Positions 1 through 8,978 are shown, counted from the first letter of the stretch. The stretch: DNA of 64,000 nucleotides from RHLJ01 sp963974345 (GCA_963974345.1 CAXBBW010000020.1:1-64000), one strand, 5' to 3'. Notes: generated by a model from the letters alone, not told the origin. Translations and numbers: made by a program.

Positions 1-1
1 A

Positions 2-1663
2 TTACATCATTCCGCCCATGCCTCCCATTCCTGGCATTCCGCCACCCATTCCGCCTGGCATTCCACCACCGTTATCATCATCGCCTTTACTTGGCTTTTC
101 TGAGATAACAGCTTCAGTAGTTAGTAATAATCCAGCAACAGATGCAGCATTTTGCAATGCATTTCTAGTCACTTTAGTAGGATCAATTACACCTGCTTTA
201 ATTAGGTCTTCATACACTTCAGTACGAGCGTTATAACCGAAAGCACCTTTGCCATCCAATACTTTTTGGATTACGATAGCACCTTCAACACCAGCATTAT
301 TAGCGATGCAACGTAAAGGAGCTTCAATAGCTTTACGGATGATATCAAAACCAACTTTCTCATCTGGGTTGTCAGCTTTTAGCTTATCAAGAGCTGAAAG
401 TGTTCTAAGAAGAGCTACTCCACCACCAGGTACAATACCTTCTTCAACAGCAGCACGAGTTGCATGCAATGCATCTTCAACACGAGCTTTCTTTTCTTTC
501 ATCTCAACTTCAGAAGCAGCACCAATGTAAAGAACAGCTACACCACCACTTAGTTTAGCAAGACGTTCTTGTAACTTCTCACGGTCGTAATCAGAAGTAG
601 TACTCTCGATTTGAGATTTAATCTGGTTTACACGTGCTTTAATATTATCACCAGTTCCAGCACCATCAACAACAGTTGTTGTGTCTTTGTCAATAGTTAC
701 ACTTGCTGCTTTACCCAATTCGTTAAGAGTAGCTTTTTCTAAAGTGAATCCACGCTCTTCAGAAATTACAGTACCACCAGTTAAAATCGCGATGTCTTCC
801 AACATTGCTTTTCTTCTATCACCAAAACCAGGAGCTTTTACAGCAGCAATTTTAAGTGAACCACGAAGTTTGTTAACAACAAGAGTTGCAAGAGCTTCGC
901 CTTCAATATCTTCAGCAATAATTAATAGTGGTTGACTTGATTGAACAACTTGTTCCAAGATTGGAAGAAGATCTTTCATCGAAGAAATTTTCTTATCGAA
1001 GATCAAGATATAAGGATTTTCCAATTCAGTAGTCATTTTCTCAGAATCAGTTACGAAGTAAGGAGAAAGGTAACCACGGTCGAACTGCATACCTTCTACA
1101 GTTTCGAGGTAAGTATCGGTTCCTTTAGCTTCTTCAACAGTAATTACACCGTCTTTACCAACTTTTTCCATAGCATCAGCAATCAAGTTACCAATAAACT
1201 CATCGTTGTTTGCTGAAATAGTACCAACTTGAGCGATTTCTTCGCGGCCATCGATATCTTTACTTAATTCTTTAAGAGAAGCAACGATAGCATCAACTGC
1301 TTTGTCGATTCCTCTTTTAAGATCCATTGGGTTAGCCCCGGCTGTTACGTTTTTCAAACCTTGGCTAACAATTGCTTGAGCTAATACAGTTGCAGTAGTA
1401 GTACCATCACCTGCGTTATCACTGGTTCTGGAAGCAACTTCCTTCACCATTTGAGCGCCCATATTTTCTACTTTATCTGACAATTCGATTTCTTTAGCAA
1501 CAGTAACACCATCTTTAGTTACGGTTGGTGCACCGAATGATTTTTCGATGACTACATTTCTACCACGAGGTCCTAATGTTACTTTTACTGCATCCGCAAG
1601 TTTATCAACACCACGCTTTAGAGCGTCACGTGCTTCCATATCATAATGAACTAACTTTGACAT
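2..1663 (-). CDS. groEL: Chaperonin GroEL (Hsp60)
   Basis: This is the 60-kDa chaperonin subunit, which forms a cytosolic double ring that folds client proteins in an ATP-dependent cycle with GroES. The 553-residue product is full length for the family. It shows the N-terminal KVTLGPRGRNVV and DGVTVAKEI signatures, the nucleotide-binding GDGTTTATVLA stretch near residue 87, and the usual flexible Gly-Met C-terminal tail (GGMGGGMPGMGGMGGMM). The stop codon lies at the very edge of the window but is present, so the gene is complete. It follows groES by 53 bases on the same strand, the normal groESL order. The base composition matches the neighbours. Identification is secure. Confidence 0.98.
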   Translation of the reverse strand: MSKLVHYDMEARDALKRGVDKLADAVKVTLGPRGRNVVIEKSFGAPTVTKDGVTVAKEIELSDKVENMGAQMVKEVASRTSDNAGDGTTTATVLAQAIVSQGLKNVTAGANPMDLKRGIDKAVDAIVASLKELSKDIDGREEIAQVGTISANNDEFIGNLIADAMEKVGKDGVITVEEAKGTDTYLETVEGMQFDRGYLSPYFVTDSEKMTTELENPYILIFDKKISSMKDLLPILEQVVQSSQPLLIIAEDIEGEALATLVVNKLRGSLKIAAVKAPGFGDRRKAMLEDIAILTGGTVISEERGFTLEKATLNELGKAASVTIDKDTTTVVDGAGTGDNIKARVNQIKSQIESTTSDYDREKLQERLAKLSGGVAVLYIGAASEVEMKEKKARVEDALHATRAAVEEGIVPGGGVALLRTLSALDKLKADNPDEKVGFDIIRKAIEAPLRCIANNAGVEGAIVIQKVLDGKGAFGYNARTEVYEDLIKAGVIDPTKVTRNALQNAASVAGLLLTTEAVISEKPSKGDDDNGGGMPGGMGGGMPGMGGMGGMM

Positions 1664-1716
1664 AGTTTTTATCTTCTTTTTAAGTTTTTTGATTTATTTT
1701 TTTGAAAGGGATCTGG

Positions 1717-2004
1717 TTAAGCAAGAATGCCTACAACATCAGATTCACGCATAATTAAGAACTCTTCACTGTCAAGAGTTACTTCAGTACCAGCGTATTT
1801 GCCGTAAAGAACTTTATCGCCCTTTTTCACGGTCATTTCAATTTTGTTTCCGTTCTCTACCTTTCCTGGTCCAACTGCAACGATGGTTCCTTGTTGTGGT
1901 TTTTCTTTCGCTGTATCAGGGATATATAATCCTGAGCTCGTAACTTCTTCAGCTACGTCCGCTTTTACTAGTACGCGGTCGCCTAAAGGTTTAATGCTAG
2001 CCAT
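1717..2004 (-). CDS. groES: Co-chaperonin GroES (Hsp10)
   Basis: GroES is the heptameric lid of the GroEL chamber. The 95-residue product is the usual size and carries the family pattern: IKPLGDRVLVK at the N-terminus, a mobile loop around SGLYIPDTAKEKPQQG, and the GDKVLYGKYAGTEV segment. An AAGGAG ribosome-binding sequence sits about 8 bases before the ATG, which supports this start. It is the first gene of a groES-groEL unit. No CIRCE inverted repeat was found upstream, so HrcA control is not indicated by the sequence. Confidence 0.98.
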   Translation of the reverse strand: MASIKPLGDRVLVKADVAEEVTSSGLYIPDTAKEKPQQGTIVAVGPGKVENGNKIEMTVKKGDKVLYGKYAGTEVTLDSEEFLIMRESDVVGILA

Positions 2005-2049
2005 ATGTATGACTCCTTTTTTATTTTTTAGTTAGTAATTAAAGTTTTT

Positions 2050-2060
2050 GGGCTTTGCCC
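2050..2060 (-). promoter_or_regulatory. Short GC hairpin in the groES 5' leader
   Basis: A GGGC-TTT-GCCC inverted repeat lies between rsmA and groES. Read on the groES strand it is flanked by A-runs rather than a U-tract, so it does not look like a terminator for rsmA. If the upstream promoter candidate is right, the hairpin would lie in the groES 5' untranslated leader. A role in mRNA stability or heat response is only a guess. Confidence 0.3.
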
Positions 2061-2068
2061 TTTTTAAT

Positions 2069-2099
2069 CTGATATAAACCATGCAAGTACCGTACCAAA
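2069..2099 (-). promoter_or_regulatory. Candidate groES promoter
   Basis: On the minus strand there is a TTTG element, a 19-base spacer and TATATCAG. This matches the Bacteroidota -33 element and spacing, and the -7 element partly (consensus TAnnTTTG). It would start transcription about 60 bases before the groES ATG. It abuts the rsmA stop codon, which fits groESL having its own promoter. Confidence 0.35.
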
Positions 2100-2873
2100 T
2101 CATTTCGACATGGTAGACTTTTCTAAGAGGTAGGCTAAGTCTGCATATCTGTCAGGCGTCCAGTTTTCAGCTCGTTCATCATAGTTAAATCCGTCAGGAA
2201 AAAACTCCCCAAGAGCAGGTTTCAAAGAATTACTAAGCTTTTTCCTACGTTGATTGAATGCAGTTCTAACAACACTCTTAAGTGTTTTATCAGAGCAAAG
2301 CATTTTTGGTTTGTTGAAGGTGATTCGTATCACAGAACTCATCACTTTCGGTGGTGGGCTGAATGAATTCGGAGATACATCAAACAGTAATTCGGGAGTA
2401 CTCATTAACTGAGTTTGTACACTTAAGATACCATATTCTTTGGTTGATGGGCTTGCCACCAAACGTTGTGCTACTTCTTTCTGCATCATTAAAATAGCTT
2501 CTGAAAAGTATTCTCGTGATTCCAATAAGCTAAATAAAATTGGACTGGTGATATAATAAGGCAGATTCCCTATTACATGAGTTTCGCCTGTTTCTGAAAT
2601 CAAATCCTTCCAATCAACTTTTAGTACATCTTGTTGATGAATCGTAAGTCCTGTTAGTTGTTCTTCTAAAACGGCTACCGCTCTTTGATCTAATTCTATA
2701 GCATGGACATCTTTATGTTCTTGAACCAGCCATTTCGTCAACGCGCCAGTACCGGGACCAATTTCAATCAGCCGATCACCTTCTTTCGCATGCACCGATT
2801 TCAGGATTTTGTTGATAATATTATTATCGGTTAAAAAATGCTGCCCGAGACTTTTCTTAGTTTTGAAACTCAA
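2100..2873 (-). CDS. rsmA: 16S rRNA dimethyladenosine transferase RsmA/KsgA
   Basis: RsmA dimethylates two adjacent adenosines in the helix 45 loop of 16S rRNA, a late step in small-subunit maturation, using S-adenosylmethionine. The 257-residue product has the family start (KSLGQHFLTD), the SAM-binding EIGPGTGALT motif near residue 38, the acidic IELDQRAVAVLE segment, and the catalytic NLPYYITSPIL motif. The C-terminal helical domain (TAFNQRRKKLSNSL) is also present. It is on the same strand as, and upstream of, groES, separated by 95 bases that contain a promoter candidate. Confidence 0.97.
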   Translation of the reverse strand: MSFKTKKSLGQHFLTDNNIINKILKSVHAKEGDRLIEIGPGTGALTKWLVQEHKDVHAIELDQRAVAVLEEQLTGLTIHQQDVLKVDWKDLISETGETHVIGNLPYYITSPILFSLLESREYFSEAILMMQKEVAQRLVASPSTKEYGILSVQTQLMSTPELLFDVSPNSFSPPPKVMSSVIRITFNKPKMLCSDKTLKSVVRTAFNQRRKKLSNSLKPALGEFFPDGFNYDERAENWTPDRYADLAYLLEKSTMSK

Positions 2874-2960
2874 AGTGAAATTTTTTTAAAATTCACTTAT
2901 AAGGTACAAAGAATATTAATTCCGACCTCTCCTCTTTCCCCTCCTTAATAAGGAGCGTGC

Positions 2961-3005
2961 GATCTCCCTAATGTAGTTCAATATGGCAACTAATTAGGGG
3001 AGATC
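2961..3005. repeat. Inverted repeat between rsmA and the usp gene
   Basis: The left arm GATCTCCCTAAT (2961-2972) is complementary to the right arm ATTAGGGGAGATC (2993-3005), apart from one extra G in the right arm, across a 20-base loop. Just upstream is a second small palindrome, CTCCTTAATAAGGAG (2941-2955). Since the usp gene is transcribed leftward toward it, it may serve as a transcript end. There is no clear U-tract, and a dispersed intergenic repeat is the alternative. Confidence 0.45.
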
Positions 3006-3033
3006 AAATATTGGAGTAAACTAAATCAGCTTA

Positions 3034-4026
3034 CTACTTCTCCACTGCTTCCTCATAAAATTGAGGTCGTACTATCAACAAAGGTTTTTCAATAAATCTT
3101 GATACTTGCTCGGTTGTTGAACCAATAAATACTCTTGCTAAGCCAGTTCTTCCATGGGTATTCATCACCACAAGATCAGCGTTATCTTTTGCATAATCTA
3201 CTATCTCATGATGAGCAGTTATACCTTTGATAATTTTACTTTTTACATCCACAACAATGGTGTGTAAATCATCAGTTGATATTAGTTCATCTTCGAATGG
3301 TACTCCAGTTCTTCGTACGTGTAGCTTATACTCTGGATGCTCGAGCAAGTAATCAATTAGTTTAACAAGCATTGACTCATAAACACTTTGCTCATCGATC
3401 GACTGAGGCACATAAGGAACCATATCACTTCCTGCAGAATAAAGTTCAATGATATTTAGAAGTTTAATTTTTGCTCCCAGTTCCTTAGCTAATTCAAATG
3501 CTGGAACCACTGAGAATAATGATGATTTCGAGAAATCTACCGGAACGAGAATAGTTTGTATTCCACCTATTTTCATATCGTCATTTACACTAAGTACAGG
3601 TATTGTACTATATCTGATAACTTTTTCGGTAGTTCCACCCATCAAGTGAATAGAATCATGTTCGCCTTTTGCCGACATCAATACTAAATCATATTCTTTT
3701 GTATTCGCTAGATTAGAAATCGCTTCGGAAGGTTTTCTCTCAATCACAGAAAGTAGCTTACCTCTATATTCCTTCTTTATGTATTTGTTGGCAAGTTCCT
3801 CTAATTTTAAATTGGAGTTTTCCAAACTGTGTGGATAGAGGTGCTTTTCTAATGAAAAAGGAACCCCTAGTGGGTCCATACTTTCACTAAAATATTTTAA
3901 AACCGGTATCACGTGGATTAGGTCGACGGTGCAGCCGAACAAATCCACAAATTCACCGGCCATTTGAAGTGCTTTTTCTGATTTTTTAGAAAAATCGGTT
4001 GGAACTAAGATGTGTTGTACTTTCAT
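3034..4026 (-). CDS. Tandem universal stress protein (UspA-like, two domains)
   Basis: The protein has two fused universal stress protein domains, about residues 1-150 and 155-328. Each opens with the typical ILVPTDFS / ILVPVDFS strand. The second domain keeps the ATP-binding pattern (NTHGRTGLARVFIGSTTEQV), while the first has a degenerate version (SAKGEHDSIHLMGGTTEKV), so nucleotide binding may be asymmetric. I chose the ATG at 4026 rather than one four codons upstream because a strong GGAGGT sits five bases before it, inside the longer alternative. It appears monocistronic. The role is probably stress tolerance, but no specific function can be assigned. Confidence 0.9.
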   Translation of the reverse strand: MKVQHILVPTDFSKKSEKALQMAGEFVDLFGCTVDLIHVIPVLKYFSESMDPLGVPFSLEKHLYPHSLENSNLKLEELANKYIKKEYRGKLLSVIERKPSEAISNLANTKEYDLVLMSAKGEHDSIHLMGGTTEKVIRYSTIPVLSVNDDMKIGGIQTILVPVDFSKSSLFSVVPAFELAKELGAKIKLLNIIELYSAGSDMVPYVPQSIDEQSVYESMLVKLIDYLLEHPEYKLHVRRTGVPFEDELISTDDLHTIVVDVKSKIIKGITAHHEIVDYAKDNADLVVMNTHGRTGLARVFIGSTTEQVSRFIEKPLLIVRPQFYEEAVEK

Positions 4027-4113
4027 GGCTACCTCCATTTGGTTAACCTTTTACAAACCAATGTTGCAAAAAATTCATGAAGGATTGATGAAGGAAACAG
4101 AATTGATCAGTAA

Positions 4114-4869
4114 TTAAGGATTATTTTCTGAAGTAATTTCATCGAAAAGACGTTTCACCTGTACATCTCCAAAACCATAGATATACTCACTCTTATTAAA
4201 TTCTCTGAAAACTAAACTGAAATTTGTAGAACCTTTCTCTTTGATGATCTCTCTTAACACTCTCTTAGGTTTACCATCTAAATCTTTGGTCGGAATTCGA
4301 TCTACATGAGCCTTAACTGCATCAATAACGAAAGGATACTTTTCCTTCAAAATCTTAGCACTATTAAGAAGTTCGATGGTTGCCCCGTTTTGGTAATTAT
4401 TCCACAATCTCTGAATTGATTTTAAATCAGAAATACGAATTCTCTCTTTAAATAACTGCTTCAAACCTTCTACAGAGTAAGCTCCAAACCCATATTGGGT
4501 AAGATTTCTCGGTCTTACCAAAAATACGGAATTGTCTTTCTCAAACTCTAATAAAAGATGAACAGTAAACCAAAAATTCGCCTGGCAGAATAGGTCATCT
4601 TCAAACCAAAGATTTATTTCGGCTACTTTTGGAATATGTTTAATCTTTTCGAACTCAGAAACTACGTTTTCAAAATATCCTTCTACTGATGCTTCTTCGA
4701 AAGTATCAGCTATAAACTTTGATCTTGTTTGAAAAAAAATATCTAATGTACTCCCTCTTAAATCGCCTTCGATTAAACATTCCCTTGCTACAATAATATT
4801 TTCAGATAACTCTTTTGGAAATTGGTCCTTTAAAGCATCCCCATTCAGAATATGAAACTGTTCTTTCAT
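4114..4869 (-). CDS. DUF1835 domain protein
   Basis: The 251-residue protein opens with the DUF1835 signature, HILNGDALKDQF, followed by VARECLIEGDLRG. The middle carries the conserved tryptophan-acidic segment NLWFEDDLFCQANFWF. There is no signal peptide or membrane segment, so it should be cytosolic. The biochemical role of the family is not established as far as I know. It starts 12 bases after the DUF368 transporter stop and is the last gene of a pcm-DUF368-DUF1835 unit. Confidence 0.8.
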   Translation of the reverse strand: MKEQFHILNGDALKDQFPKELSENIIVARECLIEGDLRGSTLDIFFQTRSKFIADTFEEASVEGYFENVVSEFEKIKHIPKVAEINLWFEDDLFCQANFWFTVHLLLEFEKDNSVFLVRPRNLTQYGFGAYSVEGLKQLFKERIRISDLKSIQRLWNNYQNGATIELLNSAKILKEKYPFVIDAVKAHVDRIPTKDLDGKPKRVLREIIKEKGSTNFSLVFREFNKSEYIYGFGDVQVKRLFDEITSENNP

Positions 4870-4881
4870 ATTATTTGATCT

Positions 4882-6021
4882 TTACTCTTTTACTTCTCTT
4901 AATTTATCTAAACCACCCACCATTATTACCCCAACAAGCATCCCTAATATTCCACCCCAAATATTCGGAGTTTCCTTGCCGTTTGAACCAATACTACCCG
5001 GTATATAAGGCGAAGATTTGATGAGCTTTTTCTTAATGGTTTGAACTTGAATTGTATTAGTATTTACCTGTTCACCTAATCGTTCAAACTCTGGAAGATT
5101 TTCGTTTGGATTTTCTTTCAACTCTAGAACTCTTATATCTAGAATACTAACTACTTCTACTTCCCGAACCTGTTCTATAAACTCTCTGTGTTGAAATGGC
5201 CAAATCACAAATAAAGACCCAATCAAAAAACCTATAAGAACCGAAATAGTTTGTGCATGAAACTTCCCCAATAGCCAAGATAAAAACCTGGAAAAAAGAG
5301 TAAGGCCTACTAATGCACCCAACATAAATGGCATCAATCCAATAATTCCGTCCATTGTTTCTTCTCCCCCAATCATTCCTATTTGAGTGAGCAGATAGTC
5401 ATATTTCCTCATTATTAATAAAAGATATGACCCAGAAATACCTGGTAAAATCATAGCGCATATAGCTATTGCACCACTCACAAATACAAAAAGTGGATGG
5501 TCAGGGGTGTCGGCTGGTACAAGACTTACAATCCATAACCCAAATCCCATCCCCGCAATTAAAGAAATCAATTCTTTAATTTTAAATTCCTTAAGGGTTT
5601 TAATAAGGATGTAAATTGAGCCAACAATCAATCCAAAAAATATTCCATATACGATTTCTGGATGAGTAAACATATATACCTGAAGTGGAACTACTTTTGT
5701 GAAAAATGCCAAAGCACTGAAAATTCCCGAAAACAAAACAACTAGGAAAAATACATGTAGTTGGTTAAATGCAACTTTCCACTTGAACGTAAAGAGGTTT
5801 TTGATAAAGGTAACATCCGCGCTTTTGATTGCATTAAGAAGCCGTTCATAAATGCCAAGAATTAAAGCCATTGTTCCACCACTAACTCCTGGTACAATAT
5901 CAGCCGATCCCATCAGAAAGCCCTTTATTGCAAGAAATGGAGCTTCTTTTAAGGTAGTTTTGTCTTCATTCAGGGTTTTCTTTTCCTCTTTCAAATCAGT
6001 TATCCCACCCTTTTTCACCAA
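4882..6021 (-). CDS. DUF368 membrane protein, probable polyprenyl-phosphate transporter (PopT type)
   Basis: The 379-residue integral membrane protein starts, after a short cytosolic stretch, with the DUF368 signature AIKGFLMGSADIVPGVSGGT near residue 30. A second pseudo-repeat, AICAMILPGISGSYLLLIMRKYD, lies near residue 190. About ten hydrophobic segments are visible. DUF368 proteins have been identified as transporters that recycle undecaprenyl phosphate across the inner membrane for cell-wall precursors; applying that here is by family. A hydrophilic insert of about 60 residues (roughly 275-340) before the last membrane helix is unusual. The start overlaps the 3' end of pcm by 26 bases, suggesting translational coupling. 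Confidence 0.85.
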   Translation of the reverse strand: MVKKGGITDLKEEKKTLNEDKTTLKEAPFLAIKGFLMGSADIVPGVSGGTMALILGIYERLLNAIKSADVTFIKNLFTFKWKVAFNQLHVFFLVVLFSGIFSALAFFTKVVPLQVYMFTHPEIVYGIFFGLIVGSIYILIKTLKEFKIKELISLIAGMGFGLWIVSLVPADTPDHPLFVFVSGAIAICAMILPGISGSYLLLIMRKYDYLLTQIGMIGGEETMDGIIGLMPFMLGALVGLTLFSRFLSWLLGKFHAQTISVLIGFLIGSLFVIWPFQHREFIEQVREVEVVSILDIRVLELKENPNENLPEFERLGEQVNTNTIQVQTIKKKLIKSSPYIPGSIGSNGKETPNIWGGILGMLVGVIMVGGLDKLREVKE

Positions 6022-6679
6022 TTAATGGCACAAATTTAAAGTTGTCTAATTCTTCTTGTTGATATTCGGTTTTAGAAACCCGAGTAATTTTAATCATCAT
6101 TTGTTTTTTATCATCGCCAACTGGGATGACTAATCGCCCCCCAATATTCAATTGATTGATCAAATCTTCAGGCACAACAGGAGCCCCAGCTGTTACCACA
6201 ATTCCATCGTAAGGTGCGTAGGTATTCCAACCTAATGTGCCATCTCCGGCTTTAAGCATTGCCCTATAACCTTGTTTACGAAGTGCGTCTTTCGCCCTGT
6301 GATATAACTCATTATGTCGTTCAACGCTATATACGGTGGCTCCCAATTCACATAAAACCATACATTGATAGCTTGATCCCGTCCCGATTTCCAGAATTTT
6401 ATCTCCACTTTTAATCTCAAGCAATTCAGTTTGTTTTGCTACTGTATATGGTTGTGAGATAGTTTGTCCCATTCCAATTGGAAGTGCAGTATCGTTATAT
6501 GCTTTTGAATGAAGTGCAGTATCAATTAGAGAATGGCGAGGAATTTTACCAATTGCCATTAACACTCTTTCATCTTCAATACCTTTCTCTCGTAGCTCTT
6601 CAACTAGTTTTTTCCTAGGACGTGCAAATCGGCGGTCTTCTACCACAATATTTGTTTCTGAGATTAAAATTGTGCTCAA
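5996..6679 (-). CDS. pcm: Protein-L-isoaspartate O-methyltransferase
   Basis: This enzyme methylates L-isoaspartyl residues in damaged proteins so that they can be repaired. The 227 residues include the family segments VEELREKGIEDERVLMAIGKIPRH, the substrate-binding PIGMGQTISQPYTVA, the SAM-binding LEIGTGSSYQCMVL (Ser in place of the more common second Gly), and the C-terminal TAGAPVVPEDLINQL. No signal peptide is visible, so it is cytosolic. It is the first gene of the three-gene minus-strand unit and overlaps the DUF368 gene. Confidence 0.95.
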   Translation of the reverse strand: MSTILISETNIVVEDRRFARPRKKLVEELREKGIEDERVLMAIGKIPRHSLIDTALHSKAYNDTALPIGMGQTISQPYTVAKQTELLEIKSGDKILEIGTGSSYQCMVLCELGATVYSVERHNELYHRAKDALRKQGYRAMLKAGDGTLGWNTYAPYDGIVVTAGAPVVPEDLINQLNIGGRLVIPVGDDKKQMMIKITRVSKTEYQQEELDNFKFVPLIGEKGWDN

Positions 6680-6799
6680 GTATAGCTATTTCGTTAGAAA
6701 TTTGAAGCGACTAAATAGATTATTTATCCTGATTCTAAATTGATCGGTCACTTAGTAAGTAGTTATAACCAGAGTTATATTTAGACAACCAATTATTCT

Positions 6800-7546
6800 A
6801 TGTTATTTTTCGACTCAGTCATTTTCAAAGTATTTATTTACTCCCTTTTTACTGCCCTTGCTACAGGAATTGGAGCGCTCCCCTTTTTCTTCATTAAAAA
6901 AATTTCTAACTCTTTTCTTGGCAAAGCTAATGCAGTTGCTGCAGGTCTTATGCTTTCTGCAAGTTATAGCTTGATTTTTGAAGGGTATAATGAGAATGAA
7001 TGGATGACTTTGGTAGGTATGATTATTGGAGTTCTTCTAGTAATAATTGCAGATAAATGGATGAATAATAGCATCGAAGTAGATGTAAAAGACCTGGTTG
7101 GAGCAGGAACTAAAAAGATGCTTCTTTTTTTAGGGATTATGACTGTCCATTCATTTGCGGAAGGCATAAGTGTAGGTGTTTCTTTTGCAAATACTATGGA
7201 GTTTGGTGTTTTTATTGCCATTGCTATTGCTGTGCATAATATACCTGAAGGTTTAGCTATAAGCCTAGTTATGGTACCGAAAGGAACATCCCCAATTAAA
7301 GCGGTAGGATGGAGTATTTTTTCAAGTTTACCTCAGCCATTGATGGCAATACCTGCTTTTTTATTTGTTGAAACCTTTCGTGAATATTTACCTCTTGGAT
7401 TAGGCCTTGCTGCTGGGGCAATGATCTGGATGGTTTTTGCGGAACTTATTCCCGAAGCTCTTCAAAAATGTGAACCCCGTAAAATTGGTTTTTGGATAGC
7501 CATAGCAATTATGGGGATGAGTGCTTTTCAAATTCTTATTGGGTAA
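6800..7546 (+). CDS. ZIP-family metal transporter
   Basis: The 248-residue polytopic membrane protein has about eight hydrophobic helices. The two metal-binding helices are recognisable: HSFAEGISVGVSF (about residue 117) and AVHNIPEGLAISLVM (about residue 140), which is the ZIP HNxPEG signature. ZIP proteins import zinc or other divalent cations into the cytosol. The variable loop between helices 3 and 4 is short and lacks the histidine-rich stretch seen in many ZIPs. It stands alone, divergent from pcm. The metal cannot be decided from sequence. Confidence 0.88.
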   Translation: MLFFDSVIFKVFIYSLFTALATGIGALPFFFIKKISNSFLGKANAVAAGLMLSASYSLIFEGYNENEWMTLVGMIIGVLLVIIADKWMNNSIEVDVKDLVGAGTKKMLLFLGIMTVHSFAEGISVGVSFANTMEFGVFIAIAIAVHNIPEGLAISLVMVPKGTSPIKAVGWSIFSSLPQPLMAIPAFLFVETFREYLPLGLGLAAGAMIWMVFAELIPEALQKCEPRKIGFWIAIAIMGMSAFQILIG

Positions 7547-7611
7547 CTATAAACTTTTTTTACGAATGGAAACGCTATTAATGGATAGTTTGTAAAGTTA
7601 ATAAATCATCT

Positions 7612-8883
7612 TTGCAACTAACCAAACGCATAGTGCTCAATAAAATTTTTGTTCTTCTATTACCTTTTCTATGTTTTCAACAAACCAAAGCTCAGGATAC
7701 AACTTCAACAAACTCTTTATCTGTATATCTAGATTGCAGAGGATGTAACAGTTCATTTATTAGAAGTGAAATAAATTTTATTAATTTCGTACGAGATCAA
7801 TCTGATGCTGATGTACACTTGATCATAACCAGACAAGGAACCGCCAGTGGTGGAACACAGTATACTTTGGATTTCAGAGGACAAAATCAGCTAGTTACTA
7901 AATCAGATAATTTGATTTATACATCTTACGACTCTGATACCAATGATGAAGAAAGAAACGGATTGGTTCGCTATGTTAAATTGGGTTTTATTTCGTTTCT
8001 AAGTGAAATCGACGCTCTATCCCAATTTGATCTAACTTACAGTGGTGGAAACGGTTCGGTTGCTAAATTTCAAGATAATGATAAATGGAAGAGCTGGATA
8101 TTTGAAATTGGGGGTAATAGTTGGTTTTCAGGAGAGGAAAGTCAAAACGATTTATCATTAAATGGTAGAATTCGAGTTAGGAGAACCACTGAAAAAATAA
8201 AACTAAGGCTAAATTTTGATCAAAATTATAACCGAGAAGTTTTTCGAAATATAGACTCATTAGGAGTTGAAACTGAAGATATTTTTACAAGAGATCGACA
8301 AAGTGTTTTCGGACTGGTAGCTTGGAGCTTAGGGAATCATTGGTCTGTAGGTAGTTACTTTAGCGGAGGCTCAGATACCAGAGACAACATAGACCTTAGA
8401 TATGGTGTAACCCCTGCAATTGAGTATAGTTTTTATCCATATAGTGATTTTGCTCGTCGTGAAGTTACACTCCGATATGGATTATTAACTTCAATGTATA
8501 ACTACTCGGAAGCTACTATTTATGGGAAGAACTCTGAGTTGTTAACTCGTCAGGAAATCTCTTTTAATATGAATTATACTAAGCCATGGGGAGGGATCGA
8601 AGCACGAATTAACGGGCATCATTACCTTCACGATTTCTCAAAGAACAGACTAAATATCGATTTTGAAATAGACATGAGAATTGTTCGTGGGTTTTCTATT
8701 TCGTTTGAAACCGGCTATGCTATCATAAACGATCAACTTTCGCTTTCAGCAGGAGGAATAACAGACAAAGAAGCGATAGCTAATACACGTCAACAGGCTA
8801 CATCTTATGAATTTTGGGGATCTGTTGGTTTCGAAATTACCTTCGGCTCTATTTATGATAATGTAGTAAACACTCGATTTTAG
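7612..8883 (+). CDS. Secreted protein with a CxxC N-terminal domain and probable outer-membrane beta-barrel
   Basis: A signal peptide (FVLLLPFLCFQQTKA) is followed by a compact domain of about 110 residues beginning SVYLDCRGCNSSFIRSEI, with a CxxC pair. The remaining 270 residues are alternating, aromatic-rich amphipathic strands ending in ITFGSIYDNVVNTRF, which looks like an outer-membrane beta-barrel. I do not recognise a characterised family. The start is uncertain: TTG at 7612 gives the longest frame, and GTG at 7633 would still keep the signal peptide. No ATG is available. It lies between the ZIP gene and a peroxiredoxin-like gene, with no clear functional link. Confidence 0.65.
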   Translation: MQLTKRIVLNKIFVLLLPFLCFQQTKAQDTTSTNSLSVYLDCRGCNSSFIRSEINFINFVRDQSDADVHLIITRQGTASGGTQYTLDFRGQNQLVTKSDNLIYTSYDSDTNDEERNGLVRYVKLGFISFLSEIDALSQFDLTYSGGNGSVAKFQDNDKWKSWIFEIGGNSWFSGEESQNDLSLNGRIRVRRTTEKIKLRLNFDQNYNREVFRNIDSLGVETEDIFTRDRQSVFGLVAWSLGNHWSVGSYFSGGSDTRDNIDLRYGVTPAIEYSFYPYSDFARREVTLRYGLLTSMYNYSEATIYGKNSELLTRQEISFNMNYTKPWGGIEARINGHHYLHDFSKNRLNIDFEIDMRIVRGFSISFETGYAIINDQLSLSAGGITDKEAIANTRQQATSYEFWGSVGFEITFGSIYDNVVNTRF

Positions 8884-8978
8884 AAAAGTCTAACGATTCC
8901 ATAACATTTCCTTTGTCTTGAGAAACCTTTCACTAAGATTGGTTAATATGTTGTTTTATTATTAATCAAGACTATACC

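Noticed and set aside
941..1216. Plus-strand open frames of 70-90 codons within groEL and other long frames opposite known genes (for example 13458-13703, 21719-22210).
   Set aside because: They lie antisense to well-identified genes, have no recognisable family features, and follow from codon bias on the coding strand.
2046..2065. GGGCTTTGCCC followed by five Ts on the plus strand, resembling an intrinsic terminator.
   Set aside because: No plus-strand gene leads into it. On the strand that is transcribed (groES strand) it is followed by A residues, so it was listed only as a leader hairpin.
2005..2099. A CIRCE (HrcA) site before groES was looked for.
   Set aside because: No TTAGCACTC-N9-GAGTGCTAA-like repeat is present; only a short GGGC/GCCC hairpin was found.
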